From Williamsia muralis (GTDB lineage Bacteria; Actinomycetota; Actinomycetes; Mycobacteriales; Mycobacteriaceae): 64,000 nucleotides of DNA. The DNA is taken from NCBI RefSeq assembly GCF_002735905.1, contig NZ_PEBD01000010.1, forward strand, positions 930,001-994,000. The letters are read 5' to 3'. Under the pieces are notes generated by a model. It was not told where the DNA came from and did not search any database. It saw only the letters and a list, made by a program, of their open reading frames with translations. A program made the translations under genes and the position numbers. This document shows positions 30,650 through 40,336 of the stretch, piece after piece (the first letter of the stretch is position 1; every line of letters begins with the position of its first letter).

Positions 30650-32056
30650 TCAGCGGCCGAGTAGTCCGCCGAGCCCGCCCTGTACACCGGATTGCTGCCC
30701 ACCGCCGGTTCCTCCGATGAGTCCACCCGGTGGCATCTCGGACGGCTGCACGACCACAAAGCCGTGGCCGCTGAACGCCAACGTGAATCGCTCGCCGGTG
30801 CTGCGTCCCATCAGGGTTCCGAGATTGAACGAATCGTTGCGCTTGACGCTGGTCTGCAGGCTCGACGACCACGCGACGGCGGCATTCGGGTCGGCGTAGG
30901 TCTGCTGATCGACGGTCAGCACCACCGGATTGCCGTCGGTTGTGATGGCGATCCGTCCGCGGCCGGTGAAGACGCAGTTGAACAGACCGGCATTGCTCTG
31001 TGCGGCTGCGCCCTGCATCCGTTTGACGTCATAGCTCAGCGTGGAGTCGAAGGCGAGGACGTTGGCGCCGTTGATGGTCAGGCCGTCGGTGCCGTCGAGG
31101 TCGATCAGATGGACGTCGCTCGCGGCATCGGCAAGGAACAGATCGCCGCGTCCGGTGACCTTCATCAGCGGGACCCCCTCACCGGTGAGGGTGTTGCGGA
31201 TGGCCCGGCCGATACCCCCGGATCCGAGGGCCTCGAACTTCAGATCGCCCTGGTAGGCCACCATCGACCCGGATCGCGCCATCACCTCGCCGTTCATGCC
31301 GACCCGGCACATCTTGCTGCCCTGCTTCTGGATTCCGGTGCCCGACACCTCGGCATGTGCCGGCGCGAAAAGGTCACTGTTCATGGCGTGGACTCCCTGG
31401 TTCTGGGGTGATGGCGAGTTCGTCGGCTGTGACACCGGCTGCGCCGGGGCGTATGACGATGCAACCGGGGGCTGCGTGGGCTGGGTGGGCTGCCCGGCCG
31501 GTGGCCAGGGCATGGGGGCGGGCGCGGGGGGAGTGGTCACCGGATCGTCGTCGACCTGGATGCCGAAGGCTCTCGCGAGTCCGGCGAGTCCGTCGTCGTA
31601 TCCCTGGCCGACGGCCCGTACCTTCCACGCGTCGCCGCGCCGGTACACCTCCATACACACCACCGCGGCCTCGGTGGTCAGACGTGCCGGCGTGAACGAC
31701 ACGGACGGCACACCTGCGCCATCGCGCAGTTCGGCGCGCAGCGTTCCCGCGGTGGCGAAGGTGGTCGGACCGTTGCCGTCGAGACTGGCGGTGATGGCGA
31801 TCGTCTCGATGTCGGCGGGCACCCGGCCGGTGTCGATGCTGATGACGTCGGATGCACCGGCGTCGCGATAGCTGACACCGGGCCCCGACGCCTGGTTGTA
31901 GAAGATCAGGTCGTCGTCCGAACGCACCCGGCCGCCCTGGCCCAGCATGACCGCTGACGTGTTCACCGGAGATGCGCAGGTCACCGACACGCTGATCTGC
32001 GGCGACGGGATCGCGGTGTTCTCTCCTGGAGCGAGTTCTCTCATGGTGTGTGCCAT
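30650..32056 (-). CDS. TerD-AIM24 fusion protein
   Basis: The product is 468 aa. Residues 1 to about 185 form a TerD (tellurium-resistance/stress) domain, with RSDDDLIFYNQ, the calcium-site-like Asp-rich stretch and EVYRRGDAWKVRAVGQGYDDGLAGLA. A Pro/Gln-rich linker runs to about 245. The rest is an AIM24-type beta-helix domain, ending in a Gly-rich tail. TerD proteins bind calcium and act in membrane-linked stress responses. AIM24 domains are known mainly by homology to a mitochondrial biogenesis protein. The ATG at 32056 lies 16 bases after the hydrolase gene; ATG 32044 is an alternative start. No ter operon partners are nearby. Confidence 0.8.
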   Translation of the reverse strand: MAHTMRELAPGENTAIPSPQISVSVTCASPVNTSAVMLGQGGRVRSDDDLIFYNQASGPGVSYRDAGASDVISIDTGRVPADIETIAITASLDGNGPTTFATAGTLRAELRDGAGVPSVSFTPARLTTEAAVVCMEVYRRGDAWKVRAVGQGYDDGLAGLARAFGIQVDDDPVTTPPAPAPMPWPPAGQPTQPTQPPVASSYAPAQPVSQPTNSPSPQNQGVHAMNSDLFAPAHAEVSGTGIQKQGSKMCRVGMNGEVMARSGSMVAYQGDLKFEALGSGGIGRAIRNTLTGEGVPLMKVTGRGDLFLADAASDVHLIDLDGTDGLTINGANVLAFDSTLSYDVKRMQGAAAQSNAGLFNCVFTGRGRIAITTDGNPVVLTVDQQTYADPNAAVAWSSSLQTSVKRNDSFNLGTLMGRSTGERFTLAFSGHGFVVVQPSEMPPGGLIGGTGGGQQSGVQGGLGGLLGR

Positions 32057-32072
32057 TGTTCCAGGCGGCGGG

Positions 32073-33821
32073 TCAGTCGCGATTCAGTAGCGGGACCAGG
32101 GCCTCGGTTTTCGCCTGGTTCCAACCCGGCGGGTCCAGAATCGCAGCCCACGCGTAAGGGATGGCGGACAGGTAGTCGTGACCATGACCGTCGGGGACAT
32201 CGGTCGACACCGCCAGGTCCGCCGAGACCTGTAAGAACGACACGAACGGGATCCACCGGGTCGACGACAGGACGTCGTCACCGCGGGCTTCCTTCAACCA
32301 GTCCGGCTCGTTAAGGATCAATCGGGGACTCCACCAGGCGATCGGGTCGCTGGCGTGCTGCAGGTAGATGATCCGTGACTGCTTCCACGGTGCATCCGGT
32401 CGTTCGAGGTCTGTTTCATCGGCGATGAACCGGACCTGGCTGCCGTTGTCGTAGATCGGGAGGATCTGGGGCGATCCGTCATCACGATCCGCTGTCGTGT
32501 CGTTCCACAGCGTGTTGTTGAATGTCGGACCGCTGAAGAGTGCACCGTCGGTGCGCGCGGCCAGCGCCGGGATGCTGCCGAACGCGGACTCGCCGGCAAA
32601 CGACCCGAGACTCTCTCCGAAGACCACCAATTTCGGTCGCTGCCCCTCCGGGATCGCCTGGACCCGTTCTGAGATCGCCTCGAAGAGTGCCCGACCGGCC
32701 TGCCGGGCGCGCTCCTTGTCGACGAGGAACGACAGCCAGCTCGGGAGATACGAATACTGCATGCTGACGATGGCGGTATCGCCGTTGTACATGTATTCGA
32801 GCGAATCCACGGTCCCCTTGTTCAGCCAGCCGCTACCGGTGCTGGATCCGACCGCGACCACCTGGCGCTCCAGGCCGCCGGTCCGGACCAGTTCATCCGC
32901 TGCGAGTTCGGCGATCCCGCGGACCGAGTCGGCGGACTCGAGGCCGGCGTACACGCGGATCGGCTCCGTGGCGGGATCACCGTTGAACCGGGTCAAAGCC
33001 GCGACGTCCGGGCCTTTGGAGATGAACACCCGACCTTCGCGGCCGAGCGAATCCCAGGACACGAGCGACCCGGGTCCACCGGAACGGAGTGAGGATGTCG
33101 GTGGCGCTGAGTCAGCCTTCGTCTCTTCGTTGGCGGCGGCGAAACTGGCATTGAGGGCCTGCATCGAGTAGTTCACGATCACGCCGTTGAGGATGAACAC
33201 CGTCAAGACGACGACGACTCCGGCACCGATGACCGCGGAGATTCGAGGCGGCGCAACCCGGTTGAGCTGTCGTACGCACCATCGCACCGCGGACCCGAAA
33301 CCCTGACCCAGGGACATGAGAAGGAAGAACACGACGAGCCCGATCACCGCGATCGTCGGGTAGGCACTCCACCTCAGGTGATCGACCCCCATCAGGTCTC
33401 GGATCTCGGCCTGCCAGGACGAGAACCACACGAGCATCAGCGAGGTGCCGACGACCGCGGACGCTGCGAGCGCGAGCCACGCCACCCGGCCCGCGCTTCG
33501 CCAGGGTTCGTCCCGCGAGATCATGAACCGCACGAGCCAGGTGAAGAACACGCCCAGGCAGTAACCGACGGCAGCGGAGCCGCCGCTGACGACACCCTGG
33601 AACAGCGGGCCCCGTGGGAGCAACGACGGTGTCAGCGAGAACCAGAGGAAGACGAGCGCGACCACCATGCCGGCGTATGCGTACCGCTGCAGGTGTCGAC
33701 GCCACCACGACGGCTCCGACTCTCTCGCCGATGTCCCGCCGGATACCTGCGGGTCTACGGGTGCCTCAGGTGCATCTGCACCGGAGTTGTCCGTTGTGGA
33801 GATGTCGTTGTCCGCTGCCAC
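32073..33821 (-). CDS. Integral-membrane alpha/beta-hydrolase (Abhydrolase_9 family)
   Basis: The product is 582 aa. About five hydrophobic segments lie in the first ~220 residues, then a soluble alpha/beta-hydrolase domain with a nucleophile elbow GESLG (Ser404). A C-terminal DGHGHDY holds a likely catalytic His. This two-part layout is typical of the Abhydrolase_9 family common in mycobacteria and relatives. Substrate is unknown; envelope lipids are a reasonable guess. The GTG at 33821 has GGGAG eight bases upstream; a TTG at 33863 is in frame but lacks a site. It runs away from the rpsH promoter and is probably co-transcribed with the TerD-AIM24 gene. Confidence 0.8.
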   Translation of the reverse strand: MAADNDISTTDNSGADAPEAPVDPQVSGGTSARESEPSWWRRHLQRYAYAGMVVALVFLWFSLTPSLLPRGPLFQGVVSGGSAAVGYCLGVFFTWLVRFMISRDEPWRSAGRVAWLALAASAVVGTSLMLVWFSSWQAEIRDLMGVDHLRWSAYPTIAVIGLVVFFLLMSLGQGFGSAVRWCVRQLNRVAPPRISAVIGAGVVVVLTVFILNGVIVNYSMQALNASFAAANEETKADSAPPTSSLRSGGPGSLVSWDSLGREGRVFISKGPDVAALTRFNGDPATEPIRVYAGLESADSVRGIAELAADELVRTGGLERQVVAVGSSTGSGWLNKGTVDSLEYMYNGDTAIVSMQYSYLPSWLSFLVDKERARQAGRALFEAISERVQAIPEGQRPKLVVFGESLGSFAGESAFGSIPALAARTDGALFSGPTFNNTLWNDTTADRDDGSPQILPIYDNGSQVRFIADETDLERPDAPWKQSRIIYLQHASDPIAWWSPRLILNEPDWLKEARGDDVLSSTRWIPFVSFLQVSADLAVSTDVPDGHGHDYLSAIPYAWAAILDPPGWNQAKTEALVPLLNRD

Positions 33822-33904
33822 CGGATAGACTCCCTGCTGTTTCGGGATTCGCAACCTTATCAACGGAGTCCGCCCTCGAAGGCGGGTCGGCGATCTCGAG
33901 CAAT

Positions 33905-33933
33905 TTGGCCTGAGCAGCGCCGTTCCCTACACT
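33905..33933 (+). promoter_or_regulatory. Promoter of the rpsH operon
   Basis: TTGGCC (33905-33910), a 17-nt spacer and TACACT (33928-33933), followed by CGGTTGCCT (33938-33946). The -10 box, spacing and downstream 9-mer are identical to those of the rplN promoter, and both are preceded by CAATTTGG. Confidence 0.75.
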
Positions 33934-33949
33934 AGAACGGTTGCCTCGG

Positions 33950-34111
33950 CTGACCCGTGCCTTCGGTCGGTCAGAAACACCCAGGTGACCACTTTTTCTT
34001 GGCTTCCGGCTTTGAAAACTCCCGAGTGCATCCGTGCATTCGGGGGAGCACTACCCCCGACTGGCTTGCCAGTCGGACTGAACTGCCCTGACCGGCAACG
34101 GTCGGTCAGGG
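33950..34111 (+). promoter_or_regulatory. Structured rpsH leader with alternative stems
   Basis: Stems seen: 33950-33955/33969-33974 (6 bp); 34021-34030/34035-34044 (10 bp with one G-T); 34057-34065/34068-34076 (9 bp, perfect); 34086-34094/34103-34111 (9 bp, perfect). A further stem, 34041-34046 with 34054-34059, would break both the second and the third. The 11-mer CGGTCGGTCAG occurs at 33964 and again at 34099, so the first and last hairpins can swap arms. This is the layout of a switch, possibly autoregulatory. Confidence 0.5.
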
Positions 34112-34247
34112 ACACGTAACTCACTTCGTAGTAGGCCCACGATGTGACGTGCAAGGCCCGCGACGGCCAGGCGATCGCCTGGAGGTCAACGGAACCGGTA
34201 TGCGCATGCTGCATGGGAACCGCCGCGAGAAAGGTTGACGGTCTGAT

Positions 34248-34646
34248 ATGACCATGACTGATCCGATCGCAGACTTCTTGACCCGTCTGCGCAACGCCAA
34301 TTCGGCGTTTCACGATGAGGTGAGCCTGCCGCATTCGAAGATCAAGGCCAACATCGCCGAGATCCTCAAGCGCGAGGGCTACATCACGGACTACCGCAGC
34401 GAAGATGCCGAGGTCGGCAAGAACCTCGTCGTCACGCTGAAGTACGGCCCCACCCGCGAGCGGAGCATCGCCGGTCTCCGGCGCGTCTCCAAGCCGGGTC
34501 TGCGCGTGTACGCGAAGTCCACCAATCTGCCAAAGGTGCTCGGCGGCCTGGGCGTGGCGATCATCTCCACTTCCTCGGGTCTGCTGACCGACCGCCAAGC
34601 CGCCAACCAGGGCGTGGGCGGCGAAGTCCTCGCGTACGTCTGGTAA
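34248..34646 (+). CDS. rpsH: Ribosomal protein S8 (uS8)
   Basis: The product is 132 aa, normal length, starting [19 protein letters not shown] and ending with the conserved [10 protein letters not shown]8 is a primary 16S rRNA-binding protein and, in Escherichia coli, the translational repressor of the spc operon. The start ATG at 34248 has GAGAAAGG upstream. It is the first gene after the 5.1-kb break in the spc operon and has a long structured leader, so control by S8 itself is a natural hypothesis. Confidence 0.98.
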   Translation: MTMTDPIADFLTRLRNANSAFHDEVSLPHSKIKANIAEILKREGYITDYRSEDAEVGKNLVVTLKYGPTRERSIAGLRRVSKPGLRVYAKSTNLPKVLGGLGVAIISTSSGLLTDRQAANQGVGGEVLAYVW

Positions 34647-34658
34647 GGGGCAAAACTA

Positions 34659-35195
34659 ATGTCGCGTATTGGAAAGAACCCGGTCGCAATCCCGGCCGGA
34701 GTAGACGTGAAGATCGACGGCCAGACCGTCAACGTCAAGGGCCCCAAGGGGCAACTGTCAGTTGACATCTCGGAGCCGATCAGTGTCGCAGTCGAAGATG
34801 GCACCGTTGTGGTGACCCGTCCCAACGACGAGCGACGTAACCGTGCACTGCACGGCCTGAGCCGCAGCCTGGTGGCCAACCTGGTCACCGGTGTCACCGA
34901 GGGCTACACCCGCAAGATGGAAATCTTCGGTGTCGGTTACCGCGTGGCGCTCAAGGGCAGCGACCTCGAGTTCGCGCTCGGTTACAGCCACCCGGTGCCG
35001 ATCAAGGCGCCCGAGGGCATCACCTTCGCGGTGGAATCGCCCACCAAGTTCTCGGTTTCGGGAATCGACAAGCAACAAGTCGGACAGATCTCGGCGAACA
35101 TCCGCCGCCTGCGCCGTCCGGACCCGTACAAGGGCAAGGGCGTTCGCTTCGAGGGTGAGCAGATCCGTCGCAAGGTCGGAAAGACGGGTAAGTGA
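34659..35195 (+). CDS. rplF: Ribosomal protein L6 (uL6)
   Basis: The product is 178 aa with the two L6 repeats and the conserved C-terminal [13 protein letters not shown] motif. L6 binds 23S rRNA near the sarcin-ricin loop in the 50S subunit. It lies 12 bases after rpsH, and rplR follows after one base. No unusual features. Confidence 0.98.
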   Translation: MSRIGKNPVAIPAGVDVKIDGQTVNVKGPKGQLSVDISEPISVAVEDGTVVVTRPNDERRNRALHGLSRSLVANLVTGVTEGYTRKMEIFGVGYRVALKGSDLEFALGYSHPVPIKAPEGITFAVESPTKFSVSGIDKQQVGQISANIRRLRRPDPYKGKGVRFEGEQIRRKVGKTGK

Positions 35196-35196
35196 C

Positions 35197-35598
35197 ATGA
35201 GTGAAACTGTGAAGACCAAGCGTCTGCCCCTGGGCAAGGACGTGTCCACCCGTCGTCGTGTCTCCAACGCCCGCCGGCACTTCCGGCTGCGTAAGAAGAT
35301 CAGCGGCACTCCCGAACGGCCGCGGCTCGTGGTGAAGCGCTCCTCGCGCCACATCCACGTGCAGCTGGTCGACGACCTCGCCGGCAACACCGTGGCCGCA
35401 GCCTCGACCATCGAGGCCGACGTCCGCAGTGCCGGTGGCGACAAGTCGGCACAGAGCAAGAAGGTCGGCGAACTGATCGCCGCCCGCGCCAAGGCTGCCG
35501 GTGTGCAGACCGTGGTGTTCGACCACGGTGGCCACGGCTACCACGGTCGTATCGCCGCTCTGGCGGATGCCGCCCGTGAGGGAGGGCTCGAGTTCTGA
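35197..35598 (+). CDS. rplR: Ribosomal protein L18 (uL18)
   Basis: The product is 133 aa. The conserved block [17 protein letters not shown] and the C-terminal [24 protein letters not shown] identify L18, a 5S rRNA-binding protein of the central protuberance. The ATG at 35197 is one base after the rplF stop; longer in-frame extensions would read through rplF and are rejected. Confidence 0.98.
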   Translation: MSETVKTKRLPLGKDVSTRRRVSNARRHFRLRKKISGTPERPRLVVKRSSRHIHVQLVDDLAGNTVAAASTIEADVRSAGGDKSAQSKKVGELIAARAKAAGVQTVVFDHGGHGYHGRIAALADAAREGGLEF

Positions 35599-35635
35599 TG
35601 ATTGATACGAATACTTGCAACGGAAGGACCATCTG

Positions 35636-36304
35636 ATGCCGGGACGTCAGCGTCGTGACGGCGGTACCGGAAGCGGACCCGCCGGAAGTACCAGCAATGA
35701 CCCCAACGCCAACAACGCGGGCGGCGACCGCCGCGGTGGTGGCGGCAACCGTGACCGTCGCGACAACCAGCGCGGTGGTGGCCGGGAAGACAAGAACCAG
35801 CTCGAGCGCGTCGTAGCCATCAACCGCGTCTCCAAGGTGGTCAAGGGTGGACGTCGGTTCTCCTTCACCGCTCTGGTGGTCGTCGGCGACGGCAACGGTC
35901 TGGTCGGTGTCGGTTACGGCAAGGCCAAGGAAGTTCCCGCGGCGATCCAGAAGGGTGTCGAAGAGGCTCGTAAGAACTTCTTCCGCGTCCCGATGATCGG
36001 CGCGACCATCACCCACCCGGTTCAGGGTGAGGCTGCGGCCGGAGTCGTGATGCTCCGTCCGGCCAGCCCCGGTACCGGTGTGATCGCCGGTGGCGCGGTG
36101 CGTGCCGTGCTCGAGTGCGCGGGTGTCCACGACATCCTCGGCAAGAGCCTGGGCAGCGACAACGCCATCAACGTCGTGCACGCAACCGTGGCAGCGCTCA
36201 AGCTGCTGCAGCGTCCCGAAGAGGTGGCCGCACGTCGTGGCCTGCCGATCGAAGACGTCGCACCGGCCGGTATGTTGCGAGCCCGAGCAGGACAGGGAGC
36301 GTAG
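35636..36304 (+). CDS. rpsE: Ribosomal protein S5 (uS5)
   Basis: The product is 222 aa, longer than E. coli S5 (167) because of a Gly/Arg/Asn-rich N-terminal tail of about 50 residues, as in mycobacteria. The S5 core follows, with [26 protein letters not shown] and the [13 protein letters not shown] motif. S5 acts in decoding fidelity and lines the mRNA entry. The ATG at 35636 has CGGAAGGA upstream. It is 37 bases after rplR. Confidence 0.97.
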   Translation: MPGRQRRDGGTGSGPAGSTSNDPNANNAGGDRRGGGGNRDRRDNQRGGGREDKNQLERVVAINRVSKVVKGGRRFSFTALVVVGDGNGLVGVGYGKAKEVPAAIQKGVEEARKNFFRVPMIGATITHPVQGEAAAGVVMLRPASPGTGVIAGGAVRAVLECAGVHDILGKSLGSDNAINVVHATVAALKLLQRPEEVAARRGLPIEDVAPAGMLRARAGQGA

Positions 36305-36308
36305 TGAA

Positions 36309-36488
36309 ATGGCAGAACTGAAGATCACCCAGGTGAAGAGCACCATCGGTTCCAAGCGCAACCAGCGTGACAGCCTGCGGACCCTCGGACTCCGGGGCAT
36401 CCGCAAGACCGTCACCCGCGAGGACAATGCCCAGAACCGCGGCCTGATCAATGCGGTCCGGCACCTCGTGACCGTCGAAGAGGTTTAG
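36309..36488 (+). CDS. rpmD: Ribosomal protein L30 (uL30)
   Basis: The product is 59 aa, the normal size, starting [16 protein letters not shown] and containing [14 protein letters not shown]30 binds 23S rRNA in the 50S subunit. It starts four bases after the rpsE stop and ends four bases before rplO. Confidence 0.97.
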   Translation: MAELKITQVKSTIGSKRNQRDSLRTLGLRGIRKTVTREDNAQNRGLINAVRHLVTVEEV

Positions 36489-36492
36489 TTCC

Positions 36493-36933
36493 ATGACAAT
36501 CAAACTGCATCATCTGCGGCCCGCCCCAGGGTCGAAGACAGAGAAGACCCGCCTGGGTCGCGGTGAGGGTTCCAAGGGTAAGACCTCGGGACGTGGCACC
36601 AAGGGCACCAAGGCACGCAAGAACGTGCCTGCCGGCTTCGAGGGCGGGCAGATGCCCATCCACATGCGGCTGCCCAAGCTCAAGGGTTTCAAGAACCGCA
36701 ACCGGGTCGAGTACCAGGTTGTCAACATCGGCGACATCGCCCGGCTGTTCCCCGAAGGGGGCACCGTGGGTGTCGACGAGTTGGTCGCCAAGGGTGCCGT
36801 TCGCAAGAACGAGCTGGTGAAGGTTCTCGGCGAGGGCGAATTGTCGGTGGCCGTGCAGGTCTCCGCCAACAAGTTCTCGTCGTCCGCGAGCGAGAAGATC
36901 GCCGCCGCGGGCGGGTCCACGACTGTCCTGTAG
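36493..36933 (+). CDS. rplO: Ribosomal protein L15 (uL15)
   Basis: The product is 146 aa with the Gly/Lys-rich N-terminal region ([21 protein letters not shown]) and the conserved C-terminal motif [15 protein letters not shown]15 is a late assembly protein of the 50S subunit. It ends this transcript; a 16-bp hairpin follows 38 nt later. Confidence 0.97.
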   Translation: MTIKLHHLRPAPGSKTEKTRLGRGEGSKGKTSGRGTKGTKARKNVPAGFEGGQMPIHMRLPKLKGFKNRNRVEYQVVNIGDIARLFPEGGTVGVDELVAKGAVRKNELVKVLGEGELSVAVQVSANKFSSSASEKIAAAGGSTTVL

Positions 36934-36970
36934 GGCAGACGTCGATCACCCACCACCCAGGACTCGCTAC

Positions 36971-37014
36971 AGTGGCGGGCGGCGCGTGTGCAACTGCGCG
37001 CGCCGCTCGCCACT
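36971..37014 (+). terminator. Hairpin between rplO and secY
   Basis: A 16-bp stem (36971-36986 with 36999-37014, one G-T pair) around a 12-nt loop. No T run follows. It likely ends or attenuates the ribosomal transcript before secY. A weak -10-like TAGAGT at 37052-37057 may start a separate secY transcript. Confidence 0.6.
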
Positions 37015-37120
37015 TCAGTGGTCGCACGCCGGATCCCCGGCACGTGACTGTTAGAGTCCAAGAGTTGTTTGTAGCCCGGTGCAACGCTGCTGCCGGAGCG
37101 ACATTGCCCAGGAGGAGTTA

Positions 37121-38446
37121 GTGCGTTCCGCCGTCATATCGGCCTTCAGGACACCCGACCTGAGGCGGAAGATTCTCTTCGTACTGGGAATCATCATTCT
37201 TTATCGTCTCGGCGCGACCATTCCGTCGCCCGGCGTGGATTACAAGCAGGTTCAGCAGTGTCTGGACGCGGCGTCTCAGGGCGACTCGGCCGGCATCTAC
37301 TCCCTGATCAACATGTTCTCCGGTGGAGCCCTGCTCCAGCTGTCGGTGTTCGCCATCGGCATCATGCCGTTCATCACCGCCAGCATCATCGTTCAGCTGT
37401 TGACCGTGGTGATCCCACGGTTCGAGCAGCTGCGTAAAGAGGGCCAGTCCGGCCAGGCGAAGATGACGCAGTACACGCGGTATCTGACGCTCGCCCTGGC
37501 CCTGTTGCAGTCCACCGGCATCGTCGCTCTCGCCGACCGTGGCGACCTGCTCCCCGAATGTGAGAACGGTGACCAGATCCTCCGGGATCAATCGATCTTC
37601 GGACTGCTCATCATCGTTCTCGTGATGACTGCGGGCGCGCTTGTGGTGATGTGGTTCGGTGAATTGATCACCGAGCGCGGCATCGGCAACGGTATGTCGC
37701 TGATGATCTTCGCCGGTATCGCCGCCCGCATCCCGTCCGAGGGCAAGACCATCCTCGACACCCGTGGTGGACTTGTCTTCTTCCTGGTGTTGCTGGCCGC
37801 TCTGGCCATCGTCGCCGGCGTGGTGTTCATCGAGCAGGGGCAGCGCCGGATCCCGGTGCAATATGCCAAGCGAATGGTCGGTCGCAAGATGTACGGCGGT
37901 TCGTCCACCTACCTCCCGTTGAAGGTGAACCAGGCCGGCGTCATCCCCGTCATCTTTGCGTCGTCCTTGCTGTACCTGCCGAACCTGATCCTCCAGCTGA
38001 CGCAGAGTTCCACCGAGGAACCCTCGTGGTGGCAGCGTCAGATCCAGACGTACCTAGTGGACCCCAGCAATCCGGTCTACATCCTCGTCTACTTCTTGAT
38101 GATCATCTTCTTCACGTACTTCTATGTGGCGATCACGTTCAACCCACAAGAGCGTGCGGACGAGATGAAGAAGTACGGCGGCTTCATCCCGGGCATCCGC
38201 CCGGGTCAGCCGACGGCGGACTACCTCGGCTACGTGTTGAGCCGGATCACTCTGCCCGGCTCCATCTATCTCGGCACCATCGCCGTGTTGCCCAACCTCT
38301 TCCTCGAGATCGGCAATTCGGGATCGGTGCAGAACATCCCGTTTGGCGGCACCGCGGTGCTGATCATGGTCGGCGTCGGGTTGGACACCGTCAAACAGGT
38401 CAATTCGCAGCTCATGCAGCGCAAGTATGAAGGGTTTCTCAAGTGA
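37121..38446 (+). CDS. secY: Protein translocase subunit SecY
   Basis: The product is 441 aa with ten membrane helices, the normal length. It is the channel of the Sec translocon, working with SecE, SecG and SecA to move unfolded proteins across the cytoplasmic membrane. The GTG at 37121 is chosen because GGAGGAG lies four bases upstream and the protein then starts with the actinobacterial [17 protein letters not shown]; the earlier frame start at 37079 lacks both. The stop overlaps the adk start in a GTGA arrangement. Confidence 0.97.
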   Translation: MRSAVISAFRTPDLRRKILFVLGIIILYRLGATIPSPGVDYKQVQQCLDAASQGDSAGIYSLINMFSGGALLQLSVFAIGIMPFITASIIVQLLTVVIPRFEQLRKEGQSGQAKMTQYTRYLTLALALLQSTGIVALADRGDLLPECENGDQILRDQSIFGLLIIVLVMTAGALVVMWFGELITERGIGNGMSLMIFAGIAARIPSEGKTILDTRGGLVFFLVLLAALAIVAGVVFIEQGQRRIPVQYAKRMVGRKMYGGSSTYLPLKVNQAGVIPVIFASSLLYLPNLILQLTQSSTEEPSWWQRQIQTYLVDPSNPVYILVYFLMIIFFTYFYVAITFNPQERADEMKKYGGFIPGIRPGQPTADYLGYVLSRITLPGSIYLGTIAVLPNLFLEIGNSGSVQNIPFGGTAVLIMVGVGLDTVKQVNSQLMQRKYEGFLK

Positions 38447-38988
38447 GACTGGTGATTCTCGGCCCGCCCGGCGCCGGCAAGGGTACGCAGGCAGAACTCA
38501 TCTCGGAAAGCCTGGGAATCCCGCACATCTCCACCGGAGACCTGTTCCGCGCCAACATCTCGCAGGGCACCCCGATCGGACTCGAAGCGAAGAAGTATCT
38601 TGATGCCGGCAATCTGGTGCCGTCGGAGATCACGATCGACATGGTTCGCGCTCGCGTTGCCGAGCCGGATGCCGCCAAAGGTTTCATCCTCGACGGTTTC
38701 CCCCGTTCGACCGACCAGGCCGATGCGCTCACACACATCCTCGAGGAGCTCGACACCAAGCTCGATGCGGTGCTGTCGTTCGGCGTCGACGAAGATGTTG
38801 TGGTCAAGCGGATGCTGGCTCGCGGACGTGCGGACGACACCGAAGAAGTGATCCGCAACCGTATGCAGGTCTACCTCACGGAGACGGCGCCGCTGCTCGA
38901 GTACTACGCCGACACGGTCAAGACCATCGACGCCATGGGCGACGTCAACGAGGTACACCAGCGCGTGTTGCGGGCCATCGGCGCCTGA
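38443..38988 (+). CDS. adk: Adenylate kinase
   Basis: The product is 181 aa, the short form without the zinc-finger LID found in many Gram-positive enzymes and typical of mycobacteria. The P-loop is [10 protein letters not shown] at residues 7-16, followed by STGDLFR and the conserved LDGFPRS. It interconverts ATP + AMP and 2 ADP in the cytoplasm. The GTG at 38443 overlaps the secY stop by four bases. Confidence 0.97.
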   Translation: MRLVILGPPGAGKGTQAELISESLGIPHISTGDLFRANISQGTPIGLEAKKYLDAGNLVPSEITIDMVRARVAEPDAAKGFILDGFPRSTDQADALTHILEELDTKLDAVLSFGVDEDVVVKRMLARGRADDTEEVIRNRMQVYLTETAPLLEYYADTVKTIDAMGDVNEVHQRVLRAIGA

Positions 38989-39011
38989 GCATCTGAGAGT
39001 TGTAGGTTCTG

Positions 39012-39803
39012 ATGGGGTTTCGTAAACCCAAGCCCGTTCCGTTCCGTTCGGCGGGCGAGGTGGATGCGATGGCCGCTGCCGGTGAGGTTGTCGGCCGCGC
39101 GCTGGTTGCCGTACGCGAAGCCGCCAAGGCAGGTGTCTCCACCCTGGAACTGGACGAGGTCGCCGAGACGGTGATCCGCGAGGCCGGGGCCGTCCCATCG
39201 TTCCTCGGGTACCACGGGTTCACGGGCTCCATCTGTTCGTCGGTCAACGACGTTGTGGTGCACGGCATCCCGTCCAAGGACGTGGTGCTCGCCGAGCATG
39301 ACCTGGTGTCCATCGACTGTGGTGCGATTCTCGACGGCTGGCACGGTGACTCCGCGTGGACCTTCGGGGTCGGTGACCTGTCGGCGGCTGACCAGGACCT
39401 CAACGACGCGACCCGCCTGGCCATGGAAGCAGGTATCGCCGCGATGGTCGACGGCGGCCGGCTCACCGACATCTCGCATGCGATCGAGACAGCCACGCGT
39501 GCTGCGGAGAAGACCTACGGCCGGACCTTCGGCATCGTGGACGGTTACGGCGGTCACGGCATCGGACGCGAGATGCATCTGGACCCGTTCCTGCCGAATG
39601 AGGGCAAGGCGGGCCGGGGCCCGCAGCTGGTGGTCGGATCCACGCTCGCGATCGAGCCCATGCTCACCCTCGGCACGGTGGAAACCACTGTGCTCGACGA
39701 CGGTTGGACCGTCATCACCAACGACGGCACCCGTGCCTCCCATTGGGAGCACACCGTGGTGGCCACCTCCGACGGTCCGCGCATCCTCACCGTCCGCTCG
39801 TAA
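39012..39803 (+). CDS. map: Methionine aminopeptidase, type I
   Basis: The product is 263 aa. Metal ligands are visible: Asp in [11 protein letters not shown] and GDSAW, His in [10 protein letters not shown], Glu in LAIEPM and Glu in SHWEHTV. It removes the initiator Met from new proteins. No N-terminal SH3-binding extension is present. It follows adk by 23 bases in the common secY-adk-map order. In many bacteria infA comes next; here infA is 12.3 kb further on. Confidence 0.96.
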   Translation: MGFRKPKPVPFRSAGEVDAMAAAGEVVGRALVAVREAAKAGVSTLELDEVAETVIREAGAVPSFLGYHGFTGSICSSVNDVVVHGIPSKDVVLAEHDLVSIDCGAILDGWHGDSAWTFGVGDLSAADQDLNDATRLAMEAGIAAMVDGGRLTDISHAIETATRAAEKTYGRTFGIVDGYGGHGIGREMHLDPFLPNEGKAGRGPQLVVGSTLAIEPMLTLGTVETTVLDDGWTVITNDGTRASHWEHTVVATSDGPRILTVRS

Positions 39804-39811
39804 TCCCATAG

Positions 39812-39862
39812 TGGTGGGTTCGGGTGGGTGAACCTGCAGGTCAGGTTCACCGGAACCCACCA
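39812..39862. terminator. Bidirectional terminator between map and dtd
   Basis: A long interrupted palindrome: TGGTGGGTTC (39812-39821) pairs with 39853-39862, and GGTGAACCT (39827-39835) pairs with 39843-39851. It fills the gap between two converging genes and can serve both transcripts. Confidence 0.75.
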
Positions 39863-39872
39863 AGATCGGAAC

Positions 39873-40310
39873 TCAGACCTCCAACATGATGGTCACCGGG
39901 CCGTCGTTGACCAGGCTGACCCGCATGTGCGCCCCGAACCGGCCGGTCGCCACCTCAGCGCCCGACGACCGCAGGGCTGCGACCACCTCGTCCACGAGTG
40001 GTTCTGCCACCGGACCCGGCGCTGCCGCATTCCACGACGGCCGACGTCCCTTGGCGGTGTTGGCGTACAGGGTGAACTGACTGATCACGAGAATCGGTGC
40101 GCCGAGGTCGGCAGCTGACTTCTCCCCGTCGAGAATCCGGAGCCGCCAGATCTTGTCCGCGAGGGTCCTGGCGTCGTCGGCGCCATCGGTGTGCGTCACC
40201 CCGATGAGCGCGACCACGCCATGGCGACCGTCGCCGGGTTCGATCCGGCCGACCACCTCACCTTCGACCTCGACCGACGCTTCGGTGACCCTCTGCAGAA
40301 GTGCTCTCAC
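39873..40310 (-). CDS. dtd: D-aminoacyl-tRNA deacylase
   Basis: The product is 145 aa, normal length. The active-site motifs SQFTLYA (about residues 77-83) and the C-terminal [11 protein letters not shown] are present. It hydrolyses D-amino acids and glycine wrongly attached to tRNAs. The GTG at 40310 starts [13 protein letters not shown], the usual N-terminus. It lies 26 bases after the oxidoreductase gene and may be co-transcribed. Confidence 0.96.
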   Translation of the reverse strand: MRALLQRVTEASVEVEGEVVGRIEPGDGRHGVVALIGVTHTDGADDARTLADKIWRLRILDGEKSAADLGAPILVISQFTLYANTAKGRRPSWNAAAPGPVAEPLVDEVVAALRSSGAEVATGRFGAHMRVSLVNDGPVTIMLEV

Positions 40311-40336
40311 CCGGCCAACTTAGCGGGTACCTGGAC

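Larger units (their letters stand above)
33822..34247. other. Promoter and long structured leader of the rpsH operon
   Basis: This 426-nt gap contains the rpsH promoter (33905-33933) and roughly 305 nt of untranslated leader. The leader is dense in hairpins, described separately at 33950-34111. I see no conserved small open frame. The promoter of the divergent hydrolase gene should also lie at the left edge. Confidence 0.7.

Noticed and set aside
35300-36451. A 383-codon minus-strand frame opposite rplR and rpsE
   Set aside because: It is antisense to certain ribosomal genes; the Val/Thr/Ala-rich product mirrors the sense codons.
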